Shown here one piece after another: positions 51,622 to 60,657 of a DNA stretch of 64,000 bases. The stretch is taken from positions 620,001 through 684,000 of the forward strand of contig NZ_FXXL01000006.1 in assembly GCF_900184685.1 (NCBI RefSeq), read 5' to 3'. The DNA is from Butyricimonas sp. Marseille-P3923 (GTDB lineage: Bacteria > Bacteroidota > Bacteroidia > Bacteroidales > Marinifilaceae). Every line of letters starts with the position of its first letter. Position 1 is the first letter of the stretch. The translations under genes were made by a program, and so were the position numbers. The notes below the pieces were generated by a model. That model had not been told where the DNA came from. It worked only from the letters and a program-made list of their open reading frames with translations, and searched no databases.

Positions 51622-51646
51622 TAAAAGAGAGCGTCGCTCTCTTTTA
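51622..51646. terminator. Bidirectional terminator after leuS
   Basis: TAAAAGAGAGC and GCTCTCTTTTA pair over 11 bp around a GTC loop, with T-rich sequence after it on the plus strand; it touches the last codon of the convergent gene. Confidence 0.85.
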
Positions 51647-52015
51647 TTTCTTTTTGGGATTCGGTACGATAAACAGCACGCTGCATGTCCCAACCACACC
51701 CAATATCAATAATAATATCCTCACATGCAAATTCTCGATAATCCCGAAAGCGGAAATACTGATCATCGTCCACATACAAATAATGGATACCGCTTTTGTC
51801 TTCCAACCCACTCCTTTTTTCTCTTGAAAACGCCGGATATAAGGCCCCAACCACTTGGAACGATGCAAGGCATCATGCAATCGCTTGGAACTATTGTAAA
51901 AAAGCCATGAACTCAATAAAAGAAAAGGTGTCGTCGGCAAACCGGGCACGAAAATACCGATTATACCCAACACCACGGAAATACAGCCTATAATGATATA
52001 TATCGCTTTCTTCAT
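51644..52015 (-). CDS. YbaN/DUF454-family small membrane protein
   Basis: 123 residues from ATG 52015; a TTG two codons upstream is an alternative. Start MKKAIYIIIGCISVVLGIIGIFVPGLPTTPFLLLSSWLF is the DUF454 signature: two N-terminal membrane helices with GxPGLPTTPFLLL between them. RFQEKKGVGWKTKAVSI and two C-terminal helices follow. The function is unknown throughout the family. It lies 6 bases after the dihydrouridine synthase stop, so both share a transcript. Confidence 0.88.
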   Translation of the reverse strand: MKKAIYIIIGCISVVLGIIGIFVPGLPTTPFLLLSSWLFYNSSKRLHDALHRSKWLGPYIRRFQEKKGVGWKTKAVSIICMWTMISISAFGIIENLHVRILLLILGVVGTCSVLFIVPNPKKK

Positions 52016-52021
52016 CCGCAA

Positions 52022-52984
52022 TCACCCTTCTTCCTGTCCCGGCACGAAGGCACGCGCAAGCGCTTCGTTATACTGGGATAGTTTGTTACTCTTGTGAATC
52101 TTCTTCAATATTTTCCGGTCGGTCATCGGCATGAAATATTCCCAGAAAGTTTTCATTTTCATCACTAATTGATGCTCACCCTGCAAACGTTCGGCATAAG
52201 CGGCCAGAAGTTCGGCATGAAAGAGTTTGAATTTCCTGTACTTCTCCTCCGAGGTCAATTCTTTACCATCCAAGTATTCCATTGCCAACGCGGGGTTCGC
52301 TAACAATCCCCGGCCGATCATGACGCCTTCCAAACGGGGAAAGCGTGCCGTCACCCGTTGAATATCCTCTAGGGTCAACACATCCCCGTTGTAATACAAG
52401 GGATGTTTACATTGATTATAAAATGCCTCAAACGCATCCGGGTTAACCTCTCCCTTGTATTCCTGCGTACCGACACGAGCGTGCAGGATAACGGCAGCTA
52501 AAGGAGTGTCATTCAAAACAGGAAGCAATGACAGACATTCTTCAGGATTCTCCCATCCCAAACGCATTTTCACGGAACACTGCATCCCCGGGTATTCCTT
52601 CACAACTTCCATCAGCTCCCGTACCCGCTTCGGGTCGGACAATACGCCCGCTCCTTTCCCCCGCCTCGCAATCATCGGGAAAGGACATCCCATGTTGATA
52701 TCCACCCCCGTGAAGCCTCTCTCTTCCAACATCTCCAGAGATACATCCAATTCCATCGGGTCGCCCCCCAACACCTGCGGGATCAATCTCTGCACGGTAT
52801 TTAATTCGGGATCACAATCCTTCATATCTCTCGACCGGAAACTATCCCCTTTTTCAACCCGGATAAACGGGGTATAATAGGCGTCCACTCCCCCGAAGTA
52901 TTTCTCGTGCAAGTTCCGGTATGTCCAATCGGTATGCCCCTGCACAGGTGCAAAATGTATTTTATATTTCTTCTGTTCTTCCAT
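52022..52984 (-). CDS. tRNA-dihydrouridine synthase
   Basis: 320 residues from ATG 52984; an in-frame GTG at 52996 is possible but unneeded. It is an FMN-dependent TIM barrel. Motifs: FAPVQGHTDWTYRNL, VQRLIPQVLGGDP, GVDINMGCPFPMIARRGKGAGVL (catalytic Cys in NMGCP), CSVKMRLGW, HARVGTQEYKG and VMIGRGLLANPAL. It reduces uridine in the tRNA D-loop. The exact Dus subgroup (A, B or C) cannot be fixed by eye. Confidence 0.93.
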   Translation of the reverse strand: MEEQKKYKIHFAPVQGHTDWTYRNLHEKYFGGVDAYYTPFIRVEKGDSFRSRDMKDCDPELNTVQRLIPQVLGGDPMELDVSLEMLEERGFTGVDINMGCPFPMIARRGKGAGVLSDPKRVRELMEVVKEYPGMQCSVKMRLGWENPEECLSLLPVLNDTPLAAVILHARVGTQEYKGEVNPDAFEAFYNQCKHPLYYNGDVLTLEDIQRVTARFPRLEGVMIGRGLLANPALAMEYLDGKELTSEEKYRKFKLFHAELLAAYAERLQGEHQLVMKMKTFWEYFMPMTDRKILKKIHKSNKLSQYNEALARAFVPGQEEG

Positions 52985-53019
52985 ATCAAAACCCACTAAC
53001 TACTATCATCTTGTTGCGA

Positions 53020-53027
53020 CAAATATA
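53020..53027 (-). promoter_or_regulatory. Promoter -7 element of the dus-ybaN unit
   Basis: Reads TATATTTG on the minus strand, 35 bases before the dus ATG. Confidence 0.6.
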
Positions 53028-53136
53028 CAGTCTTTCTTCCCGTATATGAAAAGAATCTGATAAAAGTAACAATTTTTCCCTCGTACCCCGTACAACTATC
53101 GATAATAATCAGTAACTATGTCTCAAATTTTAGAAT

Positions 53137-53343
53137 ATGCGATTTTTACTTTGTCCACAATGCGGCATACGCCGTTTTCACGTGAAAGACGCACAAGGCA
53201 ATCCATGTCTGGTGCAAGTGACAACCGATTACGAGGTTGTTCCGGTAAATGAAAATGACTCTCTGGAGGGATTCGACACGACAATTCTCTATTGCTTGGG
53301 ATGCTCGTGGAGCGGTAGCCCGAAAAGTCTGAAACGATATTAA
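53137..53343 (+). CDS. Small zinc-ribbon-like protein
   Basis: 68 residues. Two Cys pairs, CPQC near the start (residues 6-9) and CLGC at ~53-56, could hold one zinc ion. The middle (GNPCLVQVTTDYEVVPVNENDSLEGFDTTILY) is strand-like. It resembles short conserved Bacteroidetes proteins without known function. It sits 16 bases before the TlpA-like gene on the same strand, probably in one transcript. Confidence 0.75.
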   Translation: MRFLLCPQCGIRRFHVKDAQGNPCLVQVTTDYEVVPVNENDSLEGFDTTILYCLGCSWSGSPKSLKRY

Positions 53344-53359
53344 TCAAACATGATCCAAT

Positions 53360-53884
53360 ATGAAACACCTGACTCTAATTTTATTATTATTCATGACCTG
53401 CGCTTGGGTTCAAGCCCCGGAAGACGATAGAGGATACATCGTGAAAGTAGGCGACAAAGCACCTGATATCGAATTAATCTTTCCTGACGGCACAAAGAAA
53501 CAATTGAAAGACCTGAAAGGGAAAATTGTTATGCTTCAATTCACTGCCAGCTGGTGTGGCGTATGCCGAAAAGAAATGCCCTTTATCGAAAAAGATATTT
53601 GGCTGAAACACAAGGATAATCCCGACTTCGTTTTATACGGCATTGATCTTAAGGAATCGAAAGAAGTGGTCAAAAAATTTGCCAAAGAAACAGGTATCAC
53701 TTACCCTCTCCTGCTCGATCCGGAAGGTAAAGCCTTTTATTCTTTTGCCGCGAAAGGCGCAGGCGTTACCCGGAACGTTATCATAGACAAAGAGGGGAAG
53801 ATTGTCTATCTCACCCGCCTGTACGAACCGAAAGAGTTCGAGGAAATGACAAAAGTGATTGATGATTTATTGAAAAAGAAATAA
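53360..53884 (+). CDS. TlpA-like secreted thioredoxin-fold protein
   Basis: 174 residues. A signal peptide (~1-18) is followed by a TlpA/AhpC-TSA-type domain: VGDKAPDIELIFPDGTKKQL, then the redox motif TASWCGVCRKEMP (CxxC at about 60-63), GITYPLLLDPEGKAFYSF and the cis-Pro region GVTRNVIIDKEGKIV. It reduces or rearranges disulfides in the periplasm. A hairpin terminator starts at the stop codon. Confidence 0.88.
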   Translation: MKHLTLILLLFMTCAWVQAPEDDRGYIVKVGDKAPDIELIFPDGTKKQLKDLKGKIVMLQFTASWCGVCRKEMPFIEKDIWLKHKDNPDFVLYGIDLKESKEVVKKFAKETGITYPLLLDPEGKAFYSFAAKGAGVTRNVIIDKEGKIVYLTRLYEPKEFEEMTKVIDDLLKKK

Positions 53885-53912
53885 GCCCGAAAGGCTTATT
53901 TCTTTTTCTTGA
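53881..53912 (+). terminator. Terminator of the TlpA-like gene
   Basis: ATAAGCC and GGCTTAT pair around CGAAA; the T-rich tail (TTTCTTTTTCTT) is at the same time the reverse complement of the Lys codons that end the convergent nuclease gene. Confidence 0.8.
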
Positions 53913-54789
53913 GAGGTTTCTTGGCTTTTTTCTTTTTCTTCTTTTTCCCACCCCGGTGTTTGATCAGGAAATACACGAGCAAGAACAAGAGCACGGCTCC
54001 CGCCACGGCGATAATTTGTTCTTTCCGGGTCGGGGGATATGATTTACCGGGTTGCTTGGGCATATGTTCCAGATGCGAAAGGGTATCCGCTTCCAACAAC
54101 TTTTCCAGATCATCCGGTAGTTGCGGGAAGAAATCAATACCGGTCATTTTCTCCACTTTCGACACGGGTACCGCAAAACTGTTTATCGGGCGCCGACTCT
54201 CCTCGTTCGGCAACACGTAAGCTATCATCTGCTGCTTCGACGGGGAGTAAAATAATTTGTAATAGTAACCGGGAACGGTCACTTTTCCTTTGCCTATCTT
54301 CCCCTTGTTACTCTTGAAAATCGGTCCGGTTACCACGTACAGTTTTTCCCGCTTTGCCCGTTCCCGAACGTGTTCCTCCAACTTCTTCCAGATACCCCGG
54401 TTAAACATCGGTACTTGCGGCGACATATTCGACATGTAAAACGTTTCGCTCATCGCTTTCGCGTTAAACGACATATCAGCGGCAGGACACAAATGCCCCC
54501 GATCATACCCGCTTCCCTTGTAATCGGCTAACGTGGCACTCCATGTATCTAGTTTCGGGTCTACCCGAAAATTATCTTTCCGGCTCGCCTTCCCCGTGAG
54601 ATTCTTGGCTTCCAACTCGTAATACACCCAATTCGCCTGTTTATGCTCTTTGTCAAAACCCAAACAATAATAGGTATATTCAACCAACATTCCCTCCCCC
54701 GAGGGAATATAACGGTTTTGCGCAAAACCACCCAGCGTGCAAAACAGAAACAGGAGGCCTATCAGCCTCCCGTGTAAAATATTCATCAT
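53896..54789 (-). CDS. Membrane-anchored DNA/RNA non-specific endonuclease
   Basis: 297 residues. A signal peptide (~1-23) is followed by a NUC1-type nuclease domain with the catalytic motif YDRGHLCPAADM (~98-109) and the metal Asn in SNMSPQVPMFNRGIWKKLE. VVTGPIF and VPGYYYKLFY follow. After a linker there is a membrane helix (~256-276, IIAVAGAVLLFLLVYFLI) and a very basic tail of mostly lysine. The nuclease would face the periplasm with the Lys tail inside. It may degrade incoming or dead-cell nucleic acid. Last gene of a compact operon, three bases after the S41 peptidase gene. Confidence 0.87.
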   Translation of the reverse strand: MMNILHGRLIGLLFLFCTLGGFAQNRYIPSGEGMLVEYTYYCLGFDKEHKQANWVYYELEAKNLTGKASRKDNFRVDPKLDTWSATLADYKGSGYDRGHLCPAADMSFNAKAMSETFYMSNMSPQVPMFNRGIWKKLEEHVRERAKREKLYVVTGPIFKSNKGKIGKGKVTVPGYYYKLFYSPSKQQMIAYVLPNEESRRPINSFAVPVSKVEKMTGIDFFPQLPDDLEKLLEADTLSHLEHMPKQPGKSYPPTRKEQIIAVAGAVLLFLLVYFLIKHRGGKKKKKKKAKKPLKKKK

Positions 54790-54792
54790 TGT

Positions 54793-56388
54793 CTATTGTT
54801 TAATCGCTTCCTGTAAGGTATTATCAATCTGACCGATTATCGGGTAGAAACCGATATCATCCAAAGCGTGACGACCGATATAAGCCTCTATCCGTGTTCT
54901 CAAAATCTGGTAAGACTCTTTTATCTCCTTGTCATTCCGCTTCAATCCGCGGCGGGCAGCATAATTCGCCATTTCGTTTACCAGATCGAACTGCTTCAAG
55001 TATCGCTGGATAGCCTTGTAATCTTTTAAATCCTTCATCTCATTCCGGTGTCTATCCATGAAATCAAAAGTATAATCATACAAGAACTGAGTTCTCGTCA
55101 CCGCTGCCAGATAACGGGTAGCCCCGGTCGTGTCAGCCGGCACAAAGACATCCGGCATAATTCCGCCACCGCCATACACGGTACGTCCGCCAACAGTCTG
55201 ATATTTCAAATTCTCGTCAAACGTGATGCTATCCCTTTGAGAAAACTCCCCGTGCATCATACGGTTGTAAATATCGCTGTAATATTTCTCTTTCCCTTGG
55301 TCATAAGGTTTCTGAATAGAACGTCCCGAAGGCGTATAATAACGGGCTACCGTCAACCGTACGGCAGAACCGTCGGATAGCGGGCGTTGTTCCTGTACCA
55401 ATCCCTTGCCGAAAGAACGACGTCCGATAATTAATCCCCGGTCGTTATCCTGTATTGCACCCGCGAAAATCTCACTGGCGGACGCACTAAACTCACTAAT
55501 CAATACATCCACACGGATATCCTTGTAACGTCCCTGACCGTTGGACGTGAAATCCATACGGGCTCTGGCGTTTCCCTGCGTGTACAAAATCAGCTTGTCC
55601 GCATCCAGAAATTCATTTATCATCTTGATTGCCGTTTCCAGCACACCGCCCTCGTTCTCCCGCAAGTCGATGATTATCTTTTTCATCCCCGCCTGCTTCA
55701 AGCTCTCCATGGCATTCATAAACTCCATATAGGTAACCATACCGAATGTATTGGTTTTCAAATAACCCGTTGTATCATTGAGCATATACGCCACATCAAC
55801 ACTTTTTACCGGGATACTGCCGCGGGTAACCGTCTTCTTGATCGGCTTCGGTTCACCCCTTCTCACGATGGTCAAATCTACTTTCGAACCGAACTCTCCC
55901 CTCATCATTGCCATAATCTGGTCGGTGTTCTTGTTTACCCCGGCTACCACAGAATCGCCTACCCGGATAATCCGGTCACCATCCAATATCCCCGCTTTCT
56001 CGGAAGGTCCGCCGGGAACGACTTTCACGACCGTAACCGTGTCCAGATATTTATAGAACTGCACGCCTACACCCCCGAAATTACCGATAATTCCTTCATT
56101 TGCCCGCTGCATATCTTTCGCGGGAATATATATCGTGTGAGGATCCAAATCATTCAATATGATCGGGATTGAATTCTCTATCAACTCTGTCATGTTCACC
56201 GTATCCACGTACGAGTGTTGTATCATTCCCAAAATCACATCCAATTTATTGCCCATCTGCGGGTACACTCCCGCGGCAACAGACATTTGTCCGCGATCCG
56301 GCAAAAACCTGTTTATCATCATACCGAGCACGATAGCCAAAGCCAACACGATCGGTGTCAATAACGCTCTTAAATTACTCTTGTTCAT
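54793..56388 (-). CDS. S41-family C-terminal processing peptidase
   Basis: 531 residues. An N-terminal signal anchor (~8-27) is followed by a PDZ domain (~95-180: FGGVGVQFYKYLDTVTVVKVVPGGPSEKAGILDGDRIIRVGD). The S41 catalytic domain follows, with the Ser in FSASASEIFAGAIQDNDRGLIIG and the Lys in RRSFGKGLVQEQ, forming a Ser-Lys dyad. It degrades or trims periplasmic proteins from their C-termini. It lies 2 bases after the dCMP deaminase gene. Confidence 0.93.
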   Translation of the reverse strand: MNKSNLRALLTPIVLALAIVLGMMINRFLPDRGQMSVAAGVYPQMGNKLDVILGMIQHSYVDTVNMTELIENSIPIILNDLDPHTIYIPAKDMQRANEGIIGNFGGVGVQFYKYLDTVTVVKVVPGGPSEKAGILDGDRIIRVGDSVVAGVNKNTDQIMAMMRGEFGSKVDLTIVRRGEPKPIKKTVTRGSIPVKSVDVAYMLNDTTGYLKTNTFGMVTYMEFMNAMESLKQAGMKKIIIDLRENEGGVLETAIKMINEFLDADKLILYTQGNARARMDFTSNGQGRYKDIRVDVLISEFSASASEIFAGAIQDNDRGLIIGRRSFGKGLVQEQRPLSDGSAVRLTVARYYTPSGRSIQKPYDQGKEKYYSDIYNRMMHGEFSQRDSITFDENLKYQTVGGRTVYGGGGIMPDVFVPADTTGATRYLAAVTRTQFLYDYTFDFMDRHRNEMKDLKDYKAIQRYLKQFDLVNEMANYAARRGLKRNDKEIKESYQILRTRIEAYIGRHALDDIGFYPIIGQIDNTLQEAIKQ

Positions 56389-56390
56389 AT

Positions 56391-56837
56391 TTAATCTTTT
56401 ATCTCTTTATCATCCGCAAACCCTATATACTCCACTTCTATTCCCGCTTTTTGCAGTAATTCGATTCCATCCGCGCTCCTGTAATGTTCCGAATATACCA
56501 CCCGTCGGATGCCCGCCTGAATAATCAGCTTCGAGCATTCGATACAAGGAGAAGCCGTCACGTACAACGTTGCCCCGAAACTACTGTTATTCGATTTCGC
56601 CACTTTCGTGATAGCGTTCGCCTCGGCATGCAACACGTAGGGCTTTGTTTTATTGTCCTCGTCTTCACAGATATTCTCGAACCCGGAAGGAGTCCCGTTA
56701 TACCCATCCGAAATAATGGCATCGCCCCTCACGATCAGGGCTCCAACCTGACGACGTATGCAATACGAATTTTCCGCCCATATCCGGGCCATTCTCAAAT
56801 AACGCTCGTCTAACAATCGCTGTTTAGATTTCTCCAT
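56391..56837 (-). CDS. dCMP deaminase
   Basis: 148 residues, zinc enzyme of the cytidine/deoxycytidylate deaminase family. VLHAEANAITKVAKS gives the zinc His and catalytic Glu; TASPCIECSKLIIQAGI gives the two zinc Cys residues. The dCMP-type N-terminal insertion (GYNGTPSGFENICEDEDN) is present. It makes dUMP for thymidylate synthesis. It is the second gene of the four-gene operon 57825-53896. Confidence 0.93.
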   Translation of the reverse strand: MEKSKQRLLDERYLRMARIWAENSYCIRRQVGALIVRGDAIISDGYNGTPSGFENICEDEDNKTKPYVLHAEANAITKVAKSNNSSFGATLYVTASPCIECSKLIIQAGIRRVVYSEHYRSADGIELLQKAGIEVEYIGFADDKEIKD

Positions 56838-56850
56838 TTAATGCACTATT

Positions 56851-57825
56851 TTATTTCTTCCGACTTCCAATCTCGTCCAACATCTCGTAGAAATCGACTT
56901 TTCGTTCTGCCGGAACTTCAATCTTATCCAATATCTCCCGACTCTTTTCCAAATATTTATCTATTGCCGCGAAAGCGACTTCTTTTATCCCTAAACGATC
57001 ATATATCCGTGTAACGGCTTCCACTTTCTCCTTGTGATCAAAATCCTTCTTCTCTATCCATCCCCACAACTCCTCCTTTGTCGCCGGATCAGCCAACTCC
57101 AACGCCTTGATAAGCATATAAGTTTTCTTGTTTGCCACGATATCTCCACCTATGTTTTTCCCGAATTCGGCAACATCCCCGTACACGTCAAGGTAATCAT
57201 CCTGTAACTGGAAAGCTAACCCAAGATATCCCCCGAAATCATACAACGCTTTGTACTCGTGTTCCGGAGCCCCGGCAAGCAACGCCCCGTGCCGCAAACT
57301 ACCGGCAAGCAAAACGGCTGTCTTCAAATAAATCATGTGGATATATTCTTCCTCGGTCACGTCATTTCTCGTTTCGAACACCATATCATACTGCTGTCCC
57401 TTGCACACGTCCAGCGCCACCTGATTGAAAAAGTCAATTGCCCGACGCAAGTATTTATCCTCGCAATGCTCTATACTCTTGTAAGCCATAATAGCAGCCG
57501 CATCACCACTTAATATCGCCACGTTACTGTTCCACTTCTTGTGAACCGTCGGACGTCCTCTTCTCAATTCGGCATCATCCATCACGTCATCGTGCAAAAG
57601 CGTGTAATTGTGAAAGATTTCTATCCCGATAGCGGATTTCAACACCTTCTCGATGTCCTCCCGGTAGAGATTATAAGCCATTAAAGTAAGCATCGGACGT
57701 AACCGTTTTCCACCGTCTTCCAGTATATACTGTATCGGCTCAAACAACGAATACGGCTCTTGCATATACTCTTTTTTCTCTAACTCTTTCGTTATAATCT
57801 CCCTTAAGTCATTTAGTGTGTACAT
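56851..57825 (-). CDS. Polyprenyl diphosphate synthase
   Basis: 324 residues from ATG 57825; an in-frame GTG at 57834 overlaps an AAAGAG ribosome-site-like sequence, so ATG is preferred. Both Asp-rich motifs occur: first LLHDDVMDDAELRRGRPT, second FQLQDDYLDVYGD with GKNIGGDI after it. It elongates isoprenyl diphosphates. Small residues or aromatic residues before the first motif (IEIFHNYTLLHDD) suggest a short-to-medium product such as farnesyl or geranylgeranyl diphosphate, but this is uncertain. First gene of the operon. Confidence 0.9.
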   Translation of the reverse strand: MYTLNDLREIITKELEKKEYMQEPYSLFEPIQYILEDGGKRLRPMLTLMAYNLYREDIEKVLKSAIGIEIFHNYTLLHDDVMDDAELRRGRPTVHKKWNSNVAILSGDAAAIMAYKSIEHCEDKYLRRAIDFFNQVALDVCKGQQYDMVFETRNDVTEEEYIHMIYLKTAVLLAGSLRHGALLAGAPEHEYKALYDFGGYLGLAFQLQDDYLDVYGDVAEFGKNIGGDIVANKKTYMLIKALELADPATKEELWGWIEKKDFDHKEKVEAVTRIYDRLGIKEVAFAAIDKYLEKSREILDKIEVPAERKVDFYEMLDEIGSRKK

Positions 57826-57977
57826 CTCTTTCACGTTTTACAAATTTGTTCCGCTAAAGTATAAAAAAAGAGCAAACAACGCATCATTAACAAGCAGAAA
57901 TATCTTTTTAACAGAAATATCCCGGCTTCCGACAAGGAAAACCGGGATACACGAAAAACGATTTCGAGAGCATCTTC

Positions 57978-59084
57978 TTAATGTCCGCCGCCTTCCAATT
58001 GCATTAATTGCTGGGCAACAAACATAATCATTGTCGCGTCCATTTCCATGAATAACCGACGCACGAATTTCGCCGCACGCTTTTTCACGACCTCATCCCC
58101 GTTCACAAACAAAGCCGCAAAATTATACATGATATACGCTTTATAGTCATCATTCAACTGAGCATACTCCTTCTCACACAGAGTCATAAAAGCATTCAAA
58201 TCACCTTTCCCGTGGCATTCTATGAAACGAAATGCTTCCGTGTAATAATTATCCTTATTCAATCCCAAATCAATAATCTCCCTTTTCACTACATCATATT
58301 GCTGTTGTTCAAAAGGTATTTGAGCTATCAGATATTTTTGCATTTCCACTTTATACAAATTCCCGATTTGTTCCGAGATTTTATCCTTCACGGCAGGAGC
58401 AAATTTATCCCGACAAGTTATCATATAGCGGGCGATTGCATCCATAGGACTTTCGGTAAAAGAAATATACACAAACAAGTTTTCATCGGCCAGCTTTTGT
58501 TTATCATTCAACCCGCTAAAATAATCTTGCACGATTTTAAAAGCCTCTTCTTTTTTAGACATATCCGGACGACGATTCCGGTATACTTGTTCCAATTTCA
58601 TTCCCGCGTAGGCAGAAATCAACTCGGCTGTACGCTCGCCGCTTTCATAACGTTGTTGCATTCGTTCGGGAGTTTTATCGGGGTCTATTTGACGGTCAAT
58701 ACTCGTGATAAAAGCAGTTCCATCCACCGAACCTCCCTCTTTAATCATTAATACTCTCTCAACCACATCTATGGCTACAAAAGTAGGATACGCTTTTACC
58801 TTGTACTTTTTTGCCAATTCCGGTCCCTCTCCTTTTTCAGCATCAATCTTAATACACACGAACTTATCATTCAAATAATCCCCGACCTCTTTCAACGGGA
58901 AGATATTTTTCATCATCATTTTACACGGACCACACCAAGAGGTATAAAAATCAATAAATACCAGTTTTTTCTCGTCTTTCGCGGCAGCGAGGGCTTCTTT
59001 ATAAGTAATATCCCGGAAATTCGTTTGCGCCGTTGCAGAAATGACCAACAAAGAAACAAACAACAACAAAACAATCTTTTTCAT
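57978..59084 (-). CDS. Secreted thioredoxin-like protein of the second uptake locus
   Basis: 368 residues. A signal peptide (~1-19) is followed by a thioredoxin domain with FYTSWCGPCKMMMKNIFP (CxxC at ~51-54) and VKAYPTFVAID (cis-Pro). The C-terminal ~230 residues are helical without a recognised fold. It is the last gene of the minus-strand group behind the second susC/susD pair (30 bases from the PKD-like gene). It may keep a substrate or a partner reduced in the periplasm. Confidence 0.82.
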   Translation of the reverse strand: MKKIVLLLFVSLLVISATAQTNFRDITYKEALAAAKDEKKLVFIDFYTSWCGPCKMMMKNIFPLKEVGDYLNDKFVCIKIDAEKGEGPELAKKYKVKAYPTFVAIDVVERVLMIKEGGSVDGTAFITSIDRQIDPDKTPERMQQRYESGERTAELISAYAGMKLEQVYRNRRPDMSKKEEAFKIVQDYFSGLNDKQKLADENLFVYISFTESPMDAIARYMITCRDKFAPAVKDKISEQIGNLYKVEMQKYLIAQIPFEQQQYDVVKREIIDLGLNKDNYYTEAFRFIECHGKGDLNAFMTLCEKEYAQLNDDYKAYIMYNFAALFVNGDEVVKKRAAKFVRRLFMEMDATMIMFVAQQLMQLEGGGH

Positions 59085-59114
59085 TATATTCGTCTTTTTA
59101 TTTACACGTTATTA

Positions 59115-60638
59115 TCAATAAGGGAAACATGGACCAAATCCATACATAGGTCCCAGCATGGCAGTCATATCCACAGCCGCCTGACAAACATACCGCACAC
59201 TTCTCAGTTTGCCTTCGCCGGAGAAAACTGTTATAGGTCCCCCGTAAGGTTGTCCTCCGCGTATATTATACAAATACACGGTATAATTATCACCTTCCTG
59301 TGTCCCGACCACTATGTTGTCAAAATTCAACGATGTATCCCCGAATAACCCCATGTTCCAATATTGATTGGAGAAATAAGAAATTGTAGCTCCTTCCGGG
59401 ATGCCGGTTATCGGAATCTCCATTTCACTCTCGGCATCAAAATTATAACCGTATAATTTATTATCATGCACACAATAAATCAATGTTCCCGTCAAACCGT
59501 TGCCCGCAATAATATCCCCTTGAGCCAAATGCAAATTAGATTTTAAAGACCTAATCTCCACGATATTTCCCCCGGAAAGCAAATACAAATACCGGACTCC
59601 CGAAGTTTTATCCTGACACAGGAAATAGATCATCTCACTTCCTCCCACGTAATTAAGTCCACTCGACAGGCATTCCAAATTATCTTGATTCACTTCCGTA
59701 TTGAACTCAACTTCCGATACACCGGAACAATTATAATCCACCGTCATGACACGATGTTTACTATTATTCCAGTATACATGACCTCCGAATCCCCCGTTCA
59801 CTATTTGCACATGCTTACTGCTTTCACTATCCAAGGGGAAGCCCATTTTACCGCTATTTTCATCGGTAGAAGCAGAACGGATGCCTTTACTGGAAAAATA
59901 AAATATTCTCGAAAGACTTCTAACCATACAATAAGGGGACTCATCGGCCTCCATTTCCTCGAAAAGTAAATTCGAATTATCAAAAACTTTCAACATATCC
60001 ACCGTACGGAAACAGGCAAATTTATTCTGTTCCGTGGTAACACATACCGTGTTGCCCGTTGCCATTACGTTCTCTTCCGTATCAATAAAAGCCTGCCCGA
60101 AACACACGGACAAATTACGAGGAGCCCCAATCAACGGTTCCCCTTGCGAGTTCGTCAAAAGATCTGAAACAAGACCGTCTTGTGTATATACGTCCAATTC
60201 CGAGTTCCCTTCCGCCGTTTCTTTCAAGATGTAAAAACCTTGAGAAAAAGTCGTGGAAACAGCTAATTTCATCTCTTCCGCAACTGAATAACCGTTCTCT
60301 TTAGCCGTCACTTCAAACACAACCGTGTAATTCCCGGCCGCCAAATTTATCTCGTACGATAAATTCTTCACGGAATCGATTTTATTCGTCCGGAATCCCT
60401 CTTGTTGATCCTCTTTATAAATATACCACGCGTAAGCTAACTGCTTTTCCGAATATTTCGTCTCGATTTTCGGTTCCCGTTCCAATTTATTTCCACTATA
60501 AGAGATAATTGAAGCATCTTTCAATGTATCAATCGCAATATCGCCAATCTCTCTGGTTGCCAAACTACTATCATCATCGTAACAGGCAACTAGCCCGAAC
60601 AATGTAAACAATACGGCTAATAAAATATATTTTTTCAT
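59115..60638 (-). CDS. PKD-like surface lipoprotein
   Basis: 507 residues from ATG 60638. The frame opens at 60680, but only the inner ATG starts a leader with lipobox LVAC. After YDDDSS the first ~110 residues form an Ig/PKD-like domain (LAYAWYIYKEDQQ...NYTVVFEVTAKENGYS). The rest has strand-loop repeats like a beta-propeller (WNNSKHRVMTVDYN, LYLLSGGNIVEIRSL, LIYCVHDNKLYGYNFD). Such lipoproteins go with SusC/SusD/DUF4843 sets and probably bind substrate at the surface. Confidence 0.8.
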   Translation of the reverse strand: MKKYILLAVLFTLFGLVACYDDDSSLATREIGDIAIDTLKDASIISYSGNKLEREPKIETKYSEKQLAYAWYIYKEDQQEGFRTNKIDSVKNLSYEINLAAGNYTVVFEVTAKENGYSVAEEMKLAVSTTFSQGFYILKETAEGNSELDVYTQDGLVSDLLTNSQGEPLIGAPRNLSVCFGQAFIDTEENVMATGNTVCVTTEQNKFACFRTVDMLKVFDNSNLLFEEMEADESPYCMVRSLSRIFYFSSKGIRSASTDENSGKMGFPLDSESSKHVQIVNGGFGGHVYWNNSKHRVMTVDYNCSGVSEVEFNTEVNQDNLECLSSGLNYVGGSEMIYFLCQDKTSGVRYLYLLSGGNIVEIRSLKSNLHLAQGDIIAGNGLTGTLIYCVHDNKLYGYNFDAESEMEIPITGIPEGATISYFSNQYWNMGLFGDTSLNFDNIVVGTQEGDNYTVYLYNIRGGQPYGGPITVFSGEGKLRSVRYVCQAAVDMTAMLGPMYGFGPCFPY

Positions 60639-60657
60639 ACTATCATCCATTAAATTA

